A stretch of 41,798 bases of DNA. It comes from Rhizobiales bacterium TNE-4 (GTDB lineage Bacteria; Pseudomonadota; Alphaproteobacteria; Rhizobiales; Beijerinckiaceae). The stretch is taken from NCBI GenBank assembly GCA_019083985.1, contig JAHRCV010000006.1, forward strand, positions 1-41,798, written 5' to 3'. The notes beneath the pieces were generated by a model. It saw only the letters and a program-made list of their open reading frames with translations. It ran no database searches and was not told the origin of the DNA. This document shows, piece by piece, positions 8,957-17,350 of the stretch (position 1 is its first letter; each line of letters begins with the position of its first letter). A program made the translations under genes and the position numbers.

Positions 8957-10012
8957 ATGAAACTCTTCTTTTCAAACCGTCAACTTGCCCATCAACCGCA
9001 GCAATATATGGTGCATGGCAAGCTGATCCGCGCCTTTGAAAACAATGATCGCGCGACCACCTTGCTTGAAGCGCTGGCAGGCGCGGGGCTTCATCCGCTC
9101 GAGCCGACGGATCATGGTCTTGCGCCCGCCCTGTCAGTTCATGCGGATCATTTCATCGACTTTCTTCAGACGGCCTATGCCGAATTTATGAAATTGCCGA
9201 ATGCAGGTCCGGAAGTTTTGCCCAACATCCATGCCTATGTTGGCGCCACGCCGTCACTCGCGCCACGTGGCAAGCCGCGGCCGACAGGTATTATTGGTCG
9301 CTCAGGGTGGTATGTCGGCGATTTGTCGGCGGTCATCATGGAAGGCACATGGGAATCGGCTTTGGTCTCTGCGCATGCCGCTGTGTCCGCGGCAGACGCC
9401 ATCCTTGCGGGAGATCAGGCTGCATTCGCTTTGTGCCGGCCGCCGGGCCATCATGCTTATGTCGATCGTGCGTCGGGCTTCTGTTTTGTCAACAACGCAG
9501 CCATTGCGGCGGAACGCTTGCGAAGCCGTTACAAGCGCGTTGCCATTCTCGATTTCGATACGCATCACGGCGATGGTACGCAGGCAATCTTCTACGAACG
9601 CGACGATGTATTTTTCGGTTCAGTCCATACGGATCCGTCCGCCTATTATCCTCATTACCTTGGCTATGCTGACGAATTAGGGGCGGGCAAGGGCGCAGGG
9701 TTTAATCTCAACCGACCACTTGCGTTCGGATCGGACGATACAGCCTTTATTACGGCCAATCATGATATCATCAATGCGGCCTTGAAATTTGGCGCAGAGG
9801 CAATGGTGATTTCGGCTGGCTGGGATGCGCATCACAAAGATCCGCTCTCGAAGCTGAAAGTGACGACGGATGCTTACGCTCGCATTGGTGACCTTTATGG
9901 CAAGCTCTCTTTTCCCATGGTCATCGTCCAGGAAGGCGGCTATTCACTTGAGGCCATCGCTGAATCTGCGCGAATTTTTACCCAAGCCTTCCGCGCGGCC
10001 AAGGGCGTGTGA
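8957..10012 (+). CDS. histone-deacetylase-superfamily enzyme, acetylpolyamine amidohydrolase-like
   Basis: A 351-aa protein of the arginase/deacetylase fold, close to the ~340 aa of bacterial acetylpolyamine amidohydrolases. The ATG at 8957 is 10 nt after the ATPase stop, and GAGGTT precedes it. The active site is complete: the His pair in RPPGHHA (H165, H166), the zinc ligands D201 and H203 in DTHHGDG and D290 in GWDAH, and the transition-state Tyr in EGGY (Y329). The family removes acetyl or other short acyl groups from amines using zinc. Position in a transporter operon points to deacylation of an imported N-acyl amine. The exact substrate cannot be read from sequence. Confidence 0.9.
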   Translation: MKLFFSNRQLAHQPQQYMVHGKLIRAFENNDRATTLLEALAGAGLHPLEPTDHGLAPALSVHADHFIDFLQTAYAEFMKLPNAGPEVLPNIHAYVGATPSLAPRGKPRPTGIIGRSGWYVGDLSAVIMEGTWESALVSAHAAVSAADAILAGDQAAFALCRPPGHHAYVDRASGFCFVNNAAIAAERLRSRYKRVAILDFDTHHGDGTQAIFYERDDVFFGSVHTDPSAYYPHYLGYADELGAGKGAGFNLNRPLAFGSDDTAFITANHDIINAALKFGAEAMVISAGWDAHHKDPLSKLKVTTDAYARIGDLYGKLSFPMVIVQEGGYSLEAIAESARIFTQAFRAAKGV

Positions 10013-11250
10013 TGACCGCTAATCTCAGGGTCAATATTGATCGCCTCTGGTCAACGCTGATGGCCTCCGCTGAAATCGGTAAGACGGAAAGAGGAGGTCT
10101 TTGTCGCCTTGCGCTAAGTGAAGAGGATGGCCGCATGCGCGATCTCTTCCGCTTATGGTGCGAAGATGCTGGGCTTTCAGTCATGGTTGATGGCATCGGC
10201 AATATGTTCGCCGTGCGTCCCGGCACGGATCCGCAGGCAAAAACCATTCTCATGGGCAGTCACCTTGATACGCAGATCCGAGGCGGTCGTTTCGACGGCA
10301 TTCTCGGCGTGCTCGGTGCTTTGGAAGTCATTCGTACGCTCGATGAGCGCGGGATAGAGACGCGACACCCAATCGGGATTGTGAACTGGACGAATGAAGA
10401 AGGAGCGCGGTTCGAGCCGCCAATGATCGGCTCGAAGGTATTTTGTGGGCTACACACGCTTAATGAGGCACTTAACATACGAGACTCGGACGGCGTTCGT
10501 TTTGGTGACGCGTTGGCAGCGATCGGCTATGCGGGACAGGGTGGGCTCACGCGACAACAGGTTGATTCCTATTTCGAGTTGCATATTGAACAGGGCCCAG
10601 AACTGGACGAAAACGGGGTTCAGATTGGTATCGTCACGGGAGCGTTCGATGTGCGCTGGGCCGTTGTCGAGGTGCGTGGCGAAAGCGCTCACGCCGGTCC
10701 GACACGTATGGCTGACCGCCGGAATGCAGTGGTGGGAGCAGCTGTCGTTGTCCAGCAGGTTAATGAAATTGGATTCGCTTATGCATCGTCGGGTGGCCGC
10801 AGCACAACAGCGCGCTTAACAATCGAACCTAATCTTCTCGGCATTCTCGCGCATCGCGCCGAAGTGTTGTGCGACTTCCGCCATCCGAAAAAAGGCGTAC
10901 CGCAAAAAATGTTTGAAAGTTTTGTTGCGCGGCTGCCGGAGCTTTCAGCGCGTTCGCAATGCGACATTGCCGTCATTCAAGATTGGCAATATGGCGCAGT
11001 GGATTATGACGCCGATTTGGCTGCCTTATCGCGACAGGCAGCAACGCGCCTAGGTTACACCCATTGTGACATGCTGACAGTAGCGGGCCACGATTCGATG
11101 TATCTTGCGGGTGCTGTCCCAAGTACCATGATTTTTACACCGTGCGAGAAGGGTATCTCACACAATGAAGCGGAGAACGTAACGCCAGCCGATATTGAGC
11201 CTGGAACGAATGTGCTTCTGCATGCCGTTCTGGCGCGTGATGCCGTCTAA
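10012..11250 (+). CDS. M20-type hydantoinase/carbamoylase-family amidase
   Basis: A 412-aa enzyme from the ATG at 10012, which overlaps the previous stop by one base (TGATG). It resembles N-carbamoyl-L-amino-acid hydrolases and allantoate amidohydrolases. Metal ligands appear as H84 (GSHLDT), D95 (GGRFDG), E129/E130 (NWTNEEG), H192 (ELHIEQGP) and H384 (GISHNEAE). The dimerisation-domain segment ESAHAGPTRM is present. The family hydrolyses carbamoyl or ureido C-N bonds, releasing ammonia, CO2 or amino acids. In cassette A it probably acts next to the deacylase on the same imported compound. The order of the two steps is unknown. Confidence 0.9.
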   Translation: MTANLRVNIDRLWSTLMASAEIGKTERGGLCRLALSEEDGRMRDLFRLWCEDAGLSVMVDGIGNMFAVRPGTDPQAKTILMGSHLDTQIRGGRFDGILGVLGALEVIRTLDERGIETRHPIGIVNWTNEEGARFEPPMIGSKVFCGLHTLNEALNIRDSDGVRFGDALAAIGYAGQGGLTRQQVDSYFELHIEQGPELDENGVQIGIVTGAFDVRWAVVEVRGESAHAGPTRMADRRNAVVGAAVVVQQVNEIGFAYASSGGRSTTARLTIEPNLLGILAHRAEVLCDFRHPKKGVPQKMFESFVARLPELSARSQCDIAVIQDWQYGAVDYDADLAALSRQAATRLGYTHCDMLTVAGHDSMYLAGAVPSTMIFTPCEKGISHNEAENVTPADIEPGTNVLLHAVLARDAV

Positions 11251-11272
11251 GACCCATAGAAAGGGAATGGGA

Positions 11273-11605
11273 ATGGCTTTCAAATGTGATGTTCCTGCTA
11301 AGCCGACCGTGCAGGTGGATGATGATGCTGTGCGGATCACGCGTTGGGATTTCGAGCCCGGAGCAGTCACGGGGTGGCACGAGCATGGCTGGCCTTATTT
11401 CGTTGTGATGTTGACGGATGGTACGCTGCGTATTCACGATGGCGATAAAGTCTCTGATGTACCCTTGAAAGCAGGGCAATCATATCGGCGTTTAGCTGGC
11501 ACTAAACATGACGTGATGAATGGTTCAGATCACCCAATCGCTTTCATTGAAATTGAAGTTAAGCGTCCTGATTTACTCGCTACACAACCGAATTTTGTAC
11601 CATGA
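11273..11605 (+). CDS. small cupin-domain protein
   Basis: A 110-aa single-domain cupin and last gene of the cassette A operon. The ATG at 11273 has AGGG 8 nt upstream; an alternative ATG two codons earlier (11267) is in frame. Cupin motif 1 is seen around GWHEHGWPYFVVMLTDG (metal-binding His pair) and motif 2 around GTKHDVMN. Such proteins may be isomerases, dioxygenase-like enzymes or ligand sensors, so only a supporting role in the same pathway can be inferred. After its stop the sequence turns AT-rich and relic genes begin 75 bp later. Confidence 0.8.
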   Translation: MAFKCDVPAKPTVQVDDDAVRITRWDFEPGAVTGWHEHGWPYFVVMLTDGTLRIHDGDKVSDVPLKAGQSYRRLAGTKHDVMNGSDHPIAFIEIEVKRPDLLATQPNFVP

Positions 11606-11679
11606 ATTGTGAATTCTCAGGTTTATTCTTTGAAATAGTATCAATCATAGTTTTAAAAGGAACACGAAATTGCAATAAA

Positions 11680-11960
11680 TTAATATTTTTGTTTTAAGGC
11701 TCGAATGGAATTTTTAAGGGTCAAATCTGGTATGCTTTTCTCAGCAACTTCTTCAATAGCAAGGTCCAGCTCCCCAGCTCTGACTGCCTCTATAACAGCC
11801 TTGATCGCATCCGGCAGCTCAGGCCGATCTCCTAAAGACACTGCCGTCATCTCACCATCCAGCTTCAAAAGCTTGCTGCCATAATAGACACTGAAGAAAC
11901 AGCCCGCCGCGTTAAGCCAATACCAAGGTCTGACCCGCTTGAGACGTTCGATACGAATAC
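11680..11960 (-). pseudogene. DUF6641-like gene, 5'-truncated (copy A)
   Basis: On the minus strand an uninterrupted frame from the edge of the inverted-repeat element (about 11960) to the stop at 11680 matches the C-terminal half of the full-length gene at 34422-34892: RVRPWYWLNAAGCFFSV, then YYGSKLLKLDGEMTAV, then AGELDLAIEEVAEK. The N-terminal ~70 residues are missing where the MITE-like element begins. The C-terminal tail (about 15 residues) differs from the other copies. An internal ATG at 11868 could still give a 62-aa peptide. The family name is from memory and unverified. Confidence 0.75.
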
Positions 11961-12088
11961 TGTTCTGCCCCCCCCTAAAGTTGAGCCATTATTGAAAAAC
12001 TCCAGTTCTAAATGGCCTCAATTACGGGAAGCAGGTCAATACCCCCAGTGCTAACCAAATAATGGCTCAATTTTAAGGGGGCAGGACA
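11961..12088. mobile_element. MITE-like element with terminal inverted repeats
   Basis: The two ends are near-perfect inverted repeats of about 30 bp. The left end reads TGTTCTGCCCC..., then TAAAGTTGAGCCATTATT; the right end (complement) reads TGTCCTGCCCCC, then TTAAAATTGAGCCATTATT. The interior is only about 65 bp and codes for nothing. The ends resemble insertion-sequence termini, so this looks like a non-autonomous element or an IS with its interior deleted. It sits exactly between the truncated DUF6641-like and HAD copies, so both breakpoints coincide with it. No clear target duplication was seen. Confidence 0.7.
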
Positions 12089-12378
12089 TGGTGATCACGG
12101 CCACAGCATCACTGTCCTCAAAAGCTAAACGGTCGTACTTGCCAGTGCAGACAGCTAGGAACGGTATGCCCGCTGCTTTGGCGGCTATCCCGTCGAAAGG
12201 TGTATCCCCAATGATCAGCAGCCTGGTATTGGGGTGAGCCTGCCGGCCACTAGCGGTAAGGGCTGAGCGTACAGGGCTACGAACACCGAAAAAGCCTGCT
12301 GACCAGTCTAACAGGCTTGTATCGACCCCTCCCCCATTTCAGCTTCCTACGGCTACGGAAATCAGAGTTACCGGTCAG
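12089..12378 (-). pseudogene. HAD-superfamily phosphatase, internal fragment (copy 2)
   Basis: Minus-strand sequence from about 12378 to 12089 matches the middle and C-terminal part of the intact HAD gene at 23663-24349, from the TGNS motif through GDTPFDG to DSDAVAV. A one-base insertion around the RRKLEGGG segment shifts the frame, and the last ~20 codons are lost at the MITE-like element. The DxD nucleophile half is absent. It is therefore dead. Its upstream junction lies in the stop codon of the neighbouring 184-aa gene. Confidence 0.8.
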
Positions 12379-12929
12379 TACTTCCGGCTGTCATAAGCCC
12401 AATGTAGCAAGGCCTGTCTTTGGCGGCGGCGGCAAAAAGGATCACCAGGCTCACAGTGCCGCAGGATCGGAGCGATATGCCTCCTGAACGCCTTCCAGCG
12501 CTTGATTTGGCGTCTATCCTCTTCAGGCAATCGACGACCGATGTAGTAGCGGCAGTACCATTGGAACCAACCCCGAGGGTCATCCTCATAGATCCAGCCG
12601 TTCTCACACCAGACGGATAAGGGGCGGCTGGCATCGACCCCGAAATAGTTCAGAGTCTTGTTTCTACCTTCAGGAGAGAGCTTTGCGTGCTTGAACCAGC
12701 TTGCAGGAAACTCCTTCTGGCAGTCCGTCATATACTTGCCGCCAAACACCCCTAAAGCCAGCATCTCTTTGGGAGAGAGCTCTGGCTTGAACTCTGGGTC
12801 GAAATTACGACCTATGGGTTCCACTAGGCTGTAACGATAACCGCGCTGCATTCGGTCATTGACAACAACGAGCGTACCAGGTCGCCGCTTGCTCAAGTTA
12901 TCTTGTTTCGTTGAACTGGATTGGGACAT
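12375..12929 (-). CDS. conserved hypothetical protein, 184 aa
   Basis: An intact 184-aa frame. I recall a conserved bacterial hypothetical family with the same segments: YFGVDASRPLSVWCENGWI (about residues 95-113), DPRGWFQWYCRYYIGRR (about 118-134), then RQIKRWKAF and QALLHWAYD near the C-terminus. It is rich in Trp, Tyr and Arg in its second half and has no signal peptide or membrane helix. No function is known to me. It lies among pseudogenes yet keeps an open frame and conserved segments, so it is probably still functional or recently acquired. The stop codon (TGA at 12377-12375) is formed at the junction with the HAD relic, so the last codons may not be native. Confidence 0.7.
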   Translation of the reverse strand: MSQSSSTKQDNLSKRRPGTLVVVNDRMQRGYRYSLVEPIGRNFDPEFKPELSPKEMLALGVFGGKYMTDCQKEFPASWFKHAKLSPEGRNKTLNYFGVDASRPLSVWCENGWIYEDDPRGWFQWYCRYYIGRRLPEEDRRQIKRWKAFRRHIAPILRHCEPGDPFCRRRQRQALLHWAYDSRKY

Positions 12930-13022
12930 TTGGGCTTAGCGGGTTCCTGAATGGCCACCGAACCCTGACCTGTTCGTGGCCATATATCCAGATTCCCTAG
13001 CGCTGCCCAGCTGCGACTAGCT

Positions 13023-13190
13023 TCAAACACCTCTTCCAGACCGCCTGAGGCTGACGTCTGGGATGCTCTTCTTAGCCACGTCCTCGATAGCAAGGTCCAG
13101 CTCACCTGCCTGCGCGGGCGTCAATGAGATCGTCTCAAATAGCTCCGACCAATCCCCAAAGGACGCCGCCGTCATCTTCCATCCAGCTAA
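13023..13190 (-). pseudogene. DUF6641-like gene, short fragment (copy B)
   Basis: Minus-strand frame matching only the C-terminal ~55 residues of the full gene at 34422-34892: MTAASFGDWSEL for MTAVALGDRLEL, then AGELDLAIEDVAKKSIPDVSL. About four residues are changed or inserted around the ETISLTPAQ stretch. Upstream of about 13190 the similarity ends, about 30 bp before the stop codon of the RraA-like gene of cassette B. Confidence 0.7.
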
Positions 13191-13221
13191 AAAAGTTTGC
13201 AGCCGTCCGCAGTTCCTATTC

Positions 13222-13920
13222 CTACATGATCCCAAACTTGTTCCAGGCTTCCACAGTGCTCATTCCTTCGCGAATAGCATTCGCTACACGCTTTTCGCCG
13301 CGCGCCTTTTCGAACGCGAGCCGCAGCGTTTCCTTTTCCGCCACCTTCGGTATGGCTACGACCCCATCGATATCGCCAAAAAGTATCATACCTGGATCGA
13401 CCGTCACAACGCCGACCTCAATCCGAAGTCGATAGTCCAGCACCTTTCCACGTACGCCTTGATCTTGCCCATATGAACCGTGGCAGAACGTCGGAAAGCC
13501 AAGTTTCCTAATACCGTTTGTATCGCGGGCGTAACCATTCAATATAGCGCCAGCCGCACCAAGAACACGGGCGCGTGTCGACATCATTTCGCCCCACTGC
13601 GCGTACGCGCCGCAAACGCCAGAAGTGATGTAAATTTCATTTGCTTTGAGATTATCAAGCGCCTCGAACATGAAGCCAAATGGCTTCTTTGCAAGGCCTG
13701 AACAACCGTCCATCCCCGGTTCAACGAAATAATCTGCCTCAAGAACGGTCATGGCGCGACCTATGATCACCATGTCATCAGACAGCGGTCTGATGTTGGG
13801 TGGTAGATACTGGTGCCTAAATCCTTGCGCATCAAGTACATCGCCAATGACACTAGAAAACAGCTCCGTACGCATCAAGGCAAAAAGATCAGCATCATTG
13901 TCGGGAAGTTGTACAGACAT
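13222..13920 (-). CDS. RraA/HMG-aldolase-family protein
   Basis: A 232-aa protein starting at the ATG at 13920 (AGAGGA 6 nt upstream), 13 nt after the previous gene. The family includes RraA and class II 4-hydroxy-4-methyl-2-oxoglutarate / 4-carboxy-4-hydroxy-2-oxoadipate aldolases. Visible conserved parts are WGE (109-111), the GAAGAILNGYARD loop with R132 and D133, and GDIDGVVAIP toward the C-terminus. In aldolase members the Arg-Asp pair binds the metal and substrate; both residues are present here. In this operon it could cleave or decarboxylate a 2-oxo acid made from the imported amino acid. The last gene of the minus-strand operon of cassette B. Confidence 0.88.
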   Translation of the reverse strand: MSVQLPDNDADLFALMRTELFSSVIGDVLDAQGFRHQYLPPNIRPLSDDMVIIGRAMTVLEADYFVEPGMDGCSGLAKKPFGFMFEALDNLKANEIYITSGVCGAYAQWGEMMSTRARVLGAAGAILNGYARDTNGIRKLGFPTFCHGSYGQDQGVRGKVLDYRLRIEVGVVTVDPGMILFGDIDGVVAIPKVAEKETLRLAFEKARGEKRVANAIREGMSTVEAWNKFGIM

Positions 13921-13933
13921 CAGTTTTCCTCTT

Positions 13934-14995
13934 TCAAGAGACAAGGCCACGCGCGTCAACGCGCAAAGTTTCAACGAAAACACCGCTGCGGTGTAGATGT
14001 ACCTGATCGAATAAATTCGTCACGACACAAGCATGATTAGGAATAATTAGAACAGTATCGCCGACCTCTGGCTTGCGTGCACATGCTGAAAGATCAACGT
14101 GACCGTGTTCTTCACTCAGGCCCGTAACTATAGCATCAGGATAATCACGCAGTAGTCCGTAGCCGGTCAGTCCGAGAAGATCAGAACTAAGTGTTTTGGA
14201 TCCTGAATCAAGAATAGCGCGATCTGGTGTAGGACGACTGACCACCGTCGCAGCAACACTAAGCGCGCAATCCCCAAGCACGGCAGCACCTCGCTCGATC
14301 AACGAGCGATCGTTGTAGATGTAGGTGCCAGGGCGATATTCGGTTACAATCGTTCCAGCCGAAATAGACTTCATCGACGGCGTGCCGCCCGAACTTATCG
14401 TTTCGCAATGGCCAATTTCATCGAGACAACGAGCCTTTGCCTCACGCAAAAAGCTCTCGACCTGCTCAGTGCTATTTGGCGCCGGATAGGTCATCAGTCC
14501 AGCAAATTGAAGCCCCGGGCTTTGCGTGACAAGGCGCGCTAATTGTACCGCAGCGTCAGGACTCTGCACTCCGCAACGCGCAAGGCCGGTGTCACATTCG
14601 ACAAGCACACGAAGTGGTTTTCGCGCTTCATCGAATGCTTTCGATAGTCCGCGAATAACTGAATCATTATCAGCAACTACCGTGATGGCGGCCTGCTCAC
14701 TTAGGCGGCGCAGACGCCTGATCTTGGCCTCCCCAATAATGTTGAAGGTGATCAGGACATCCTTACAACCCGCTTCGACAAAGGCTTCAGCCTCTGATGT
14801 TTTCTGGCAGGTTATACCTATAGCGCCAGCTGCAATCTGCTTTTTAGCGAATCGCACAAGCTTGTGCGTTTTGATGTGCGGGCGAAACGCAATCCCTAGG
14901 CGATTAAATTCACCTTGTGCTGCAGCGATATTGCGATCAACGATGTCCTCGTCAATAAGAACAGCAGGCGTTTCTATATTATTAAGCACGGACAT
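13934..14995 (-). CDS. PLP enzyme of the D-threonine aldolase / D-serine dehydratase (DSD1) type
   Basis: A 353-aa fold-type III PLP enzyme (alanine-racemase-like barrel plus C-terminal beta domain). The PLP lysine lies in RPHIKTHK (K42), and the metal pair expected for this family is H321 and C323 in PNHACVV near the C-terminus. GGTPSM and EYRPGTYIYND also fit. Family members act on D-3-hydroxy amino acids, by retro-aldol cleavage or dehydration. Dehydration yields an enamine/imine, which the adjacent RidA (2 nt upstream of this start) would hydrolyse. Hence a D-amino acid derived from the deacylase at 22110 is a reasonable substrate. Cleavage versus dehydration cannot be decided here. Confidence 0.88.
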   Translation of the reverse strand: MSVLNNIETPAVLIDEDIVDRNIAAAQGEFNRLGIAFRPHIKTHKLVRFAKKQIAAGAIGITCQKTSEAEAFVEAGCKDVLITFNIIGEAKIRRLRRLSEQAAITVVADNDSVIRGLSKAFDEARKPLRVLVECDTGLARCGVQSPDAAVQLARLVTQSPGLQFAGLMTYPAPNSTEQVESFLREAKARCLDEIGHCETISSGGTPSMKSISAGTIVTEYRPGTYIYNDRSLIERGAAVLGDCALSVAATVVSRPTPDRAILDSGSKTLSSDLLGLTGYGLLRDYPDAIVTGLSEEHGHVDLSACARKPEVGDTVLIIPNHACVVTNLFDQVHLHRSGVFVETLRVDARGLVS

Positions 14996-14997
14996 GC

Positions 14998-15393
14998 TCA
15001 GCCCTTCTGCGGACAGTAGGCCACCGCCTCGATTTCAACCCTAATATCTAGAACAAGTGCAGAGTGGATAGTAGTGCGCGCGGGGCGCTTTCCAGGTTCG
15101 AAGAAGCTAGAATACACACCGTTAAAGCCGACGAAATCGCGGGCATCGGACAAATAGATTGTGGTCTTCACGACATCAGAAAGCGAACAGCCAGCATAAC
15201 CAAGCACAACCTTCAGCTTTTCCATTACGACACGGGTCTGCAATTCTACATTGCCCCAAACTATCTCACCTTTTTCATCAGTGGGTACTTGCCCAGAGAC
15301 AAAAACAAAATCGCCCGCACGAACAGCCGATGACAATGGCATCGCGCTGCGTGCTGCGCCAAAACCTTCTCCGCCGAGGTATTCAATCGTCAT
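14998..15393 (-). CDS. RidA/YjgF-family imine deaminase
   Basis: A 131-aa protein of the RidA family, cytoplasmic trimers that hydrolyse reactive 2-imino/enamine acids formed by PLP enzymes and amine oxidases. FVFVSGQVP (30-37) and the catalytic region RPARTTIHSALVLDIRVEIEA with R106 and E122 are present. The gene sits 2 nt before the D-threonine-aldolase/DSD1-like gene, fitting removal of its imine product. It is not close in sequence to the RidA of cassette C (34015), so the two were recruited separately. Confidence 0.9.
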   Translation of the reverse strand: MTIEYLGGEGFGAARSAMPLSSAVRAGDFVFVSGQVPTDEKGEIVWGNVELQTRVVMEKLKVVLGYAGCSLSDVVKTTIYLSDARDFVGFNGVYSSFFEPGKRPARTTIHSALVLDIRVEIEAVAYCPQKG

Positions 15394-15422
15394 TTTTTAC
15401 TCCAACCGCTATTTGTTCTATT

Positions 15423-16361
15423 TCAAGGACTTTTCCAGCCCCAGTAGACTACCGAACTCTCGTCAGTTTCCTGTTCCTTGGCTTGCAGAAGTCGGTGGAT
15501 CTGCTCCAATCGCTTGACGCAATCAGGCCCACGCAGACGCCCCAAAAGAATCGTGATCATCTCGATCATCATTGCTTGGGTGATATATGCGTCTGTTCCA
15601 ACAGGCATGGTAGCGTCCGCAGGAACATCCACTGCCAGTACAATGTCGGCCTGCCGCGCGAGTGGCGTATTGGCACGAGTGATCGCGATAATAGTCGCGC
15701 CACGCGACTTCGCCATAGCGACAGCCTCAAGCAGCGTAGGCATACGACCAACAAAGGAAATTGCCACTACCGCATCCTCAGTGCCAAGTGTTGCTGCTGC
15801 AACTAGCTGAAGATAGGCGTCGGTATAGCTGGTTGCTGTCAGCCCAAGGCGGAATAAGCGGGCTTGTAGATCTTGCGAAAGGAAATGTGATGTTGCGCCG
15901 GTCCCGTAACAATCGATCCGCCGTGCTGTGTTAAGCACCTTTGCTGACTGACTGAGTAATTCGGAATCGAGCGTGCGATGCCATTCGGCAAGGGCAGCCA
16001 ATGTGGAACCGACAACATTGTTGATCACCTCAGCTGGAGTGTCAGAGGACCGAACAGCACGGTGCAAATATGACGCTCCCAGAGCAAGGGAACCGGCAAG
16101 CTTCAGCTTGAAATCCTTCAAACCTTCACAGCCTACAGCACGGGCAAACCGCACAATTGTGGGTTTTGCAACACCAGCCCTCGCTGCTAGTTCTTCTACA
16201 TTGCTTTGTACTGACCACTCGGGATCGGCCAACACCATTTTTGCGATATTTTGATGAGCCTTAGAAAGCGTCGGAAACAAGTTACGGATGGTTAGAAGAA
16301 TATCACCGGATCGGGCTTCCGCTCCCTGGCCACTCTCTTGATCCTGCAGTGTCACGCTCAT
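15423..16361 (-). CDS. RpiR/MurR-family transcriptional regulator
   Basis: A 312-aa regulator from the ATG at 16361 (AAGGAT 7 nt upstream). The N-terminal RpiR helix-turn-helix is seen as LSKAHQNIAKMVLADPEW and ELAARAGVAKPTIVRFARAVG (about residues 25-75). A SIS domain follows (about 130-270), with YGTGATSHFLSQD and AISFVGRMPTLLEAVAMAKSRG. SIS domains bind phosphosugars in many members, though RpiR proteins also control amino-acid pathways. It lies inside the minus-strand operon of cassette B between the transport and enzyme genes, suggesting autoregulation together with its targets. Confidence 0.92.
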   Translation of the reverse strand: MSVTLQDQESGQGAEARSGDILLTIRNLFPTLSKAHQNIAKMVLADPEWSVQSNVEELAARAGVAKPTIVRFARAVGCEGLKDFKLKLAGSLALGASYLHRAVRSSDTPAEVINNVVGSTLAALAEWHRTLDSELLSQSAKVLNTARRIDCYGTGATSHFLSQDLQARLFRLGLTATSYTDAYLQLVAAATLGTEDAVVAISFVGRMPTLLEAVAMAKSRGATIIAITRANTPLARQADIVLAVDVPADATMPVGTDAYITQAMMIEMITILLGRLRGPDCVKRLEQIHRLLQAKEQETDESSVVYWGWKSP

Positions 16362-16372
16362 TTCACTATCCT

Positions 16373-17350
16373 TCAACGAACGTGTTCTGGAGAAGTCGTT
16401 TCTGTAGCATGGATACAGGCAAAGTAATGATCTGGCCCGGCGTTGCGCATCATTGGTACGGCTTTCGCGCAAGCTGCGTCAGCTAGCGGACAGCGTGTTC
16501 GGAAGACACACCCCGAGGGCGGTGAAAGTGGCGAAGGAATATCGCCCTTCAGCAGGTCTCGCGTGTGGCGAGCATCTGGATCTGGTCTTGGCGAAGCAGC
16601 GAGAAGCGCCTTTGTGTAAGGATGGCGCGGATGGCGGGAGACTACGTCGGCCGGGCCAGCTTCCATCACTCGGCCAAGATAAAGTACCACGATCCGGTCG
16701 CACATCAACTCGATTACATCGAGATCATGGCTGATGAACAGCATAGCCATGCCAAAGCGCTGGCGCAGGTCCTGCAAAAGGTTCAAAACTTGCGCCTGCA
16801 CCGAAACATCGAGAGCCGAGACTGGTTCATCTGCGACAATAAGATCGGGTTCAACAGCCAGAGCGCGGGCGATGCCTACGCGTTGGCGTTGCCCCCCGGA
16901 AAATTCGTGCGGAAAGCGGGCTGCATGATCCGCTTGAAGTCCGACAATCTCTAGAAGTTCGCCTATACGCCGTTCCCTCGCCGCACCCTGCGCGAGGCCA
17001 TGAGCATCTAGCGCCTCACCAATAATGTCCTTGATCCTGAGGCGTGGATTGAGGCTGGCAAATGGGTCCTGAAACACCATTTGCATACGACGGCGAAAGG
17101 GGCGGATTTCGCGCTGGCTGAGCTTGCCGATCTCACGCCCATGAAATTCGACGGTACCAGCAGTTAGGTCCAATGCGCGCAGGATCAGTCGACCAATGGT
17201 ACTTTTGCCGGAGCCCGATTCACCGACAAGGCCCACCACCTCGCCGCGCGCGATATCGAAGCTAACGTCGTCCACAGCGTGTACGAGTGCTGGAGCTTTA
17301 CCGAAGTGTTTTGTCAGACCGCGGATTTGCACAAGCTTTGGATCGCTCAC
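16373..17350 (-). CDS. ABC importer ATPase (DppF/OppF-like)
   Basis: A 325-aa ATPase. The GTG at 17350 is preferred: GGAGAG lies just upstream and it overlaps the previous stop as GTGA, while the ATG at 17362 lacks a ribosome site. Walker [10 protein letters not shown], signature FSGGQRQRVGIARAL, Walker B LIVADEPVSALD and switch SHDLD are complete. The C-terminal oligopeptide-transporter extension with Cys residues (CVFRTRCPLADAAC) is present. Works with the DppD-like ATPase as a heterodimer. Confidence 0.93.
   Translation of the reverse strand: MSDPKLVQIRGLTKHFGKAPALVHAVDDVSFDIARGEVVGLVGESGSGKSTIGRLILRALDLTAGTVEFHGREIGKLSQREIRPFRRRMQMVFQDPFASLNPRLRIKDIIGEALDAHGLAQGAARERRIGELLEIVGLQADHAARFPHEFSGGQRQRVGIARALAVEPDLIVADEPVSALDVSVQAQVLNLLQDLRQRFGMAMLFISHDLDVIELMCDRIVVLYLGRVMEAGPADVVSRHPRHPYTKALLAASPRPDPDARHTRDLLKGDIPSPLSPPSGCVFRTRCPLADAACAKAVPMMRNAGPDHYFACIHATETTSPEHVR

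Noticed and set aside
2955-11605. HDAC-like protein as a sign of eukaryotic transfer
   Set aside because: Acetylpolyamine amidohydrolases are common in bacteria, and the gene is embedded in a typical proteobacterial operon.
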